Source: Verrucomicrobiota bacterium (GTDB taxonomy: Bacteria > Verrucomicrobiota > Verrucomicrobiia > Chthoniobacterales > JAFAMB01). Taken from it: a DNA stretch of 34,570 nt. Positions 31,323-34,570 of the stretch are shown piece by piece. The stretch is taken from NCBI GenBank assembly GCA_019233825.1, contig JAFAMB010000040.1, forward strand, positions 1 to 34,570, in the 5' to 3' direction. A program made the translations under genes and the position numbers. The first letter of the stretch is position 1; every line of letters begins with the position of its first letter. The notes beneath the pieces are model-generated. The model saw nothing but the letters and a program-made list of their open reading frames with translations. It had not been told where the DNA came from and did not search any database.

Positions 31323-32522
31323 ATGCTCCCAATTCGGATCTTGACGGCGGTCCCGATTTGCGACGGACACGACAGCGCCATTAACACGATTAACTTGGAA
31401 TTCATTCGGCACGGCGTGGAAGTGATTTATCTCGGGTTTCACCGCTCGGCGAAGGACATCGTGCGAGCGGCCATTCAGGAGGATGTAGTCGCGATCGGAC
31501 TTTCAACGTATAACGGCGGCCACATTGAGTTTTTCGGGGAAGTCATTGACCTCTTGGAGCAGCGCTGTCCGGCTCCGCCAATAAAACTTTTCGGCGGGGG
31601 AGGCGGAACCATTACCCAGGAGGACGCTCAAATCATGTACGGCCACGGTGTTGACCGAATCTTCTTCGCCGGCACGCCGCTTGATGAGATGACGAAATAC
31701 TTAAGGAGTGCTTATGGTGCGATTGCCCAGTCTCCCTATGATTCGGAGTTCGCCGGCAGTGATCAATTTCTATCGCGACAATTAACGCTGGCTGATGATG
31801 GCAGCGGTTTGTCGCCGCAGGCTTCTGAAACGGCGTGGGCGGGCGATAAACCTGTCCGCGGCACGAGGGTGATCGGTTTGACCGGTCCGGGAGGCGCCGG
31901 TAAAACAACGTTGATCGATGAGTTGGTTTTGCGGTTTCTTCGCTCGCACGCCGAGGATCAGCGCGTGGCCATTCTCTCCCACGATCCAAGCATCGTCGGT
32001 TCGGGTGCGCTTCTCGGTGACCGGGCCACGATGATATATTCGCAACATGACCGAGTCTTCATGAGGAGCGTTGGCACGCGCGGTATGGCTGGAGGCCTCA
32101 GTCTTTCTACCGATCGGTGCCTCAAAATATTGGCCGAGAGCAATCTATTCGAATTCATACTCTTGGAGACGGTTGGCACCGGCCAGGAAGCGATCCCATT
32201 TGGGATTGACAAGCTTGTGGTCGACCTGTCCGTCCTGGTTATGCCGCCGGATTATGGAAGTCGACTACAGCTTCAGAAGATCGCGATGATTGACGTAGCG
32301 GATGTGATCGTTGTGAACAAGGCGGATCTGCAGGGAGCCCGAACTGCCGTTGCCGAAATTGAATCCCGGATTCGCACGAATCGAAAGGGCCAACGTTTGC
32401 TGCACACCCAGGCGAACCGGCATCGCGACTCAGGCGTCGATCAGCTTTTTGAGCTACTATTCACTGACCCTGAAACTAACACCAACACCGGCACTGGCAC
32501 TAATACCGGCACTCCCCAATGA
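31323..32522 (+). CDS. B12-binding plus MeaB/ArgK-like G-protein, the front half of a split IcmF
   Basis: 399 residues. Residues 1-125 are a cobalamin-binding domain: DGHDSAI at 14-20 with the lower-ligand His16 (DxH), STYNGGHIEFF (61-71) and KLFGGGGGTIT. This is closer to IcmF than to methylmalonyl-CoA mutase. From about residue 182 comes a MeaB-type G-domain: Walker A GPGGAGKTT (188-196), AILSHDPS, RSVGTRGMAGGLS, ETVGTGQ (282-288) and NKADLQ (332-337). Such G-proteins guard and repair B12-dependent mutases. The chain ends in TNTNTGTGTNTGTPQ, coded by a tandem repeat at about 32475-32515, exactly where IcmF would continue into its mutase domain. The stop overlaps the next ATG by 4 bases (ATGA). 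Confidence 0.9.
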   Translation: MLPIRILTAVPICDGHDSAINTINLEFIRHGVEVIYLGFHRSAKDIVRAAIQEDVVAIGLSTYNGGHIEFFGEVIDLLEQRCPAPPIKLFGGGGGTITQEDAQIMYGHGVDRIFFAGTPLDEMTKYLRSAYGAIAQSPYDSEFAGSDQFLSRQLTLADDGSGLSPQASETAWAGDKPVRGTRVIGLTGPGGAGKTTLIDELVLRFLRSHAEDQRVAILSHDPSIVGSGALLGDRATMIYSQHDRVFMRSVGTRGMAGGLSLSTDRCLKILAESNLFEFILLETVGTGQEAIPFGIDKLVVDLSVLVMPPDYGSRLQLQKIAMIDVADVIVVNKADLQGARTAVAEIESRIRTNRKGQRLLHTQANRHRDSGVDQLFELLFTDPETNTNTGTGTNTGTPQ

Positions 32523-34309
32523 CTTCTCTCGGACAAGTTGTTTTGGCCATCGAAAAATACCGGCGATTCGTCCTTGACGAGACCCGGAAAGCTCGGACCA
32601 ATGAGGAATTTGGCCAGCAAATCCTGCAGAGGTGGCAGGAGGCAAAGGCTGGAATTGGAACTACGTTAACGCCCACCGGACTACGGCTACCGCGCTTGGC
32701 TTTGCCTGATTTGGACGAAGCCGGGGAAATTGCGCGCTTCCTTTGCGAAGAAGGATTGCCCGGCGAGTTTCCTTTTGTAACGGCTGCTTATCCGGAGCAG
32801 TATCTGGAGCCTGCACCGACGAGCTCGACGGATAACGAAAATCGGCGGAACGGCGACAAGACGGTAGTCGAAGAACCAACGCGGCTGTTTGCCGGTTTAG
32901 GTCTGGCTGAGGACACGAATGCGCGATTTCATTACTTGTCCCGCAACCAGCGGAGCAAGCGGTTGAGCACCGCGTTTGACGGGCCGACGCTTTACGGCGT
33001 GGGTGCAGGAGCCGGCGGAGTTTTCGGCAAGATCGGGGAGGGCGGCGTGGCGATTGACACGGTGGAAGATATGGAGCGGCTGTACGCCGGGTTCGCGCTC
33101 GATCAGCCGAATGTTTCAGTTTCCATGACGATTTCCGGCCCGGCGCCGATTCTCCTCGCCATGTTCCTGGCCGCGGCGAAGCATCGATTTGGTCCGGACG
33201 TCGGCGCTAAATTGCGTGGAACCATCCAAGCCGATGTCTTAAAGGAGGTCCAGGCTCAGAACGAGTTGATTTTCCCGATCGAACCATCGCTCCGGTTTCT
33301 GGCGGACATGGTCGACTATTCTTGTCGCGAGATGCCACGCTGGTACCCGATCTCGATTAGCGGATATCACATTGCCGAAGCAGGCGCGACTCCGGTTCAG
33401 CAGGCGGCCTACACTCTATCGAATGGGTTTGCTTATGTGGACTATTTCCGGAATCGCGGCTTGGATGTGAACGTATTTGGGCCGCGTCTCTCGTTCTTTC
33501 TGGACTGCGGTTTGGACGTCGAATACATCGCGCTGGCGCGCGTTTGCCGGAAGATCTGGGCTATTGGAATGCGCGAGGTGTTTGGCGGAGGTAACCGGGC
33601 GCAGATTCTGAGGTTGCACACTCAGACCAGCGGCCGCTCGCTGATCGCCGCGGATTGGCGTAACAACCTCACGCGAACGGCACTGGAGTTGATGCTGGCT
33701 TGCATGAACGCGACAAATTCCTGTCACAGCAATTCGGCCGATGAACCTTTCACCACGCCGAGCGAGGAATACGCCCGCTACGCCGCTCACGCTCAGGCCA
33801 TCCTGCTTGAGGAGAGTGGGTTGTTTAAGCATATGATGAACACCCTGCCGGGATCTCCCGGCATGAAGGTGGTTGGTAACGCTGTCGAAGAAGCGATCCT
33901 GGAAGAATTTCGTGAAATTGAGCAGCAGGGTGGCGTGATTGGCGCGGTCGCGCGGCGCTATCAGCGGAGTCAGATTCAAGCGTCCGGCCATAGGTTGGAA
34001 AGCCAGATCTATGACGGGGTTCGTCCTGTGATCGGCTTGAATCGATATTGCGATCAGGGTAGAGACTGGCCTGAGGTCCGGATGATCCGCACGCCGAAAG
34101 AGAAGAAGCAACTGCAACAGGATCGGCTGCAGGATTTTGAAAAGCGGCATGCCGGAGAATCTGAGCGCTGCCTGAACCGGCTATCGGACGTGGTTGAGAG
34201 TGGAGGCAACGTTTTCGAGGAGTTAACGCATACGGTCGAACATTGTTCGCTGGGTCAGATTACCGAACGATTGTGTGAAGTTGTGGGAAAGTTTCGGCCG
34301 ATGGTGTGA
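32519..34309 (+). CDS. Acyl-CoA mutase catalytic subunit, the back half of a split IcmF
   Basis: 596 residues with IcmF-type order: an N-terminal linker, GEFPFVTAAYP, then TRLFAGLGLAEDTNARFHYL, KRLSTAFDGPTLYG, VSVSMTISGPAPILLAMF and RGTIQADVLKEVQAQNELIF. ISISGYHIAEAGATPVQQAA (active-site His284), LSFFLDCGLDVEYIALARV, HTQTSGRSL and SCHSNSADEPFTTPSEEYAR follow. Phe124 and Gln247 stand where methylmalonyl-CoA mutase has Tyr and Arg, which is the isobutyryl-CoA mutase pattern. The enzyme would interconvert isobutyryl-CoA and butyryl-CoA, or a related branched pair, with the corrinoid bound on the partner. There is no B12 domain of its own. Most glycine-rich and substrate loops appear intact. Confidence 0.92.
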   Translation: MTSLGQVVLAIEKYRRFVLDETRKARTNEEFGQQILQRWQEAKAGIGTTLTPTGLRLPRLALPDLDEAGEIARFLCEEGLPGEFPFVTAAYPEQYLEPAPTSSTDNENRRNGDKTVVEEPTRLFAGLGLAEDTNARFHYLSRNQRSKRLSTAFDGPTLYGVGAGAGGVFGKIGEGGVAIDTVEDMERLYAGFALDQPNVSVSMTISGPAPILLAMFLAAAKHRFGPDVGAKLRGTIQADVLKEVQAQNELIFPIEPSLRFLADMVDYSCREMPRWYPISISGYHIAEAGATPVQQAAYTLSNGFAYVDYFRNRGLDVNVFGPRLSFFLDCGLDVEYIALARVCRKIWAIGMREVFGGGNRAQILRLHTQTSGRSLIAADWRNNLTRTALELMLACMNATNSCHSNSADEPFTTPSEEYARYAAHAQAILLEESGLFKHMMNTLPGSPGMKVVGNAVEEAILEEFREIEQQGGVIGAVARRYQRSQIQASGHRLESQIYDGVRPVIGLNRYCDQGRDWPEVRMIRTPKEKKQLQQDRLQDFEKRHAGESERCLNRLSDVVESGGNVFEELTHTVEHCSLGQITERLCEVVGKFRPMV

Positions 34310-34570
34310 TGGAGTGTGCGTAGGATCTCGAGGACGAGGACGACGACGAGTTCTCAAGTTCGGAGTTTAGATTTAGGCTTTATTTGGGGCGAGCAGACGT
34401 GAAACAGGCTGGAAGCCTATGCTACGATATAGCTTGACCTGGGCGACCCTAGCTCATAAGCTGCAGGGCAAACGTTTGCGCCGAAGTAAGCGCATTTACA
34501 AACTAACTCTCACTGCAAATCCCTCCGGAACGAACCGGCCCCGCACCGGCGTTGCCGTCGCGGCGTCGTT
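34310..34570. other. Right-edge spacer with short repeats
   Basis: No gene is recognised. A GAGGAC/GACGAC array (about 34329-34350) is followed by TTCGGAG, a unit of the array at 31225-31257, and by the small hairpin AGGCTGGAAGCCT (34406-34418). Nothing else stands out. Confidence 0.5.

Overview
The window reads as a chromosomal segment of a soil-type Verrucomicrobiota, probably of the Spartobacteria/Chthoniobacterales kind. That is an inference from gene content (hemX-hemA-hemC-cobA/hemD cluster, TVP38/DedA-type protein, BHMT-MTHFR fusion, IcmF-like mutase, LemA/TPM cluster), moderately high GC and many small interspersed repeats. No marker in the window proves it, and no phage, plasmid, CRISPR or recognised defence island was seen.

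Layout. Positions 1-8600 are a loose, decaying region: a metallophosphoesterase fragment joined to a short-chain dehydrogenase fragment, a sugar-type ABC solute-binding protein gene bracketed by two ~115-bp direct repeats, an MFS remnant, a kinase-like/ICMT-like coupled pair, a Tat-exported protein of unknown function, and a gene graveyard (6.0-7.3 kb) holding a methyltransferase with an internal deletion, a TetR remnant and a scrambled NmrA-like gene. Positions 8592-12291 carry a secreted beta-propeller-like protein with a Pro-Thr linker and then xseA. On the minus strand, a glycosyltransferase and glgB overlap by 4 bases (12450-15841). A tRNA-Met sits among repeats at 16.2 kb, followed by a membrane-anchored coiled-coil protein and rpsT. 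A minus-strand run (17571-23341) holds a PilZ-like protein, a TVP38/TMEM64 protein, a homocysteine methyltransferase/MTHFR fusion, panC and an orphan Opp/Dpp-type permease pair. apt diverges from a tetrapyrrole operon (24253-28545: cytochrome-assembly/HemX-like protein, hemA, hemC, fused SUMT-HemD). rpsU with its terminator, lemA and two TPM-domain genes follow. The right end carries a B12-binding/G-protein gene overlapping a mutase gene; together they look like an IcmF (isobutyryl-CoA mutase fused) enzyme split into two polypeptides.

Functional links. The heme cluster takes glutamyl-tRNA to uroporphyrinogen III and then to precorrin-2/siroheme, and the mutase at the right end uses a corrinoid. 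The split mutase joint lies exactly at a short tandem repeat. LemA plus two TPM proteins form a typical envelope-associated set.

The most distinctive non-coding content is a set of structured repeats: two 99%-identical 100-bp elements with perfect 20-bp terminal inverted repeats (MITE-like), three copies of a 46-bp palindrome, two copies of a GGCTCCTACGGAGCC double-hairpin unit, and several spacers in which a 6-8-base tandem array faces its own inverted copy. All coordinates and matches were read by eye; family names rest on motif recognition, not on database searches.
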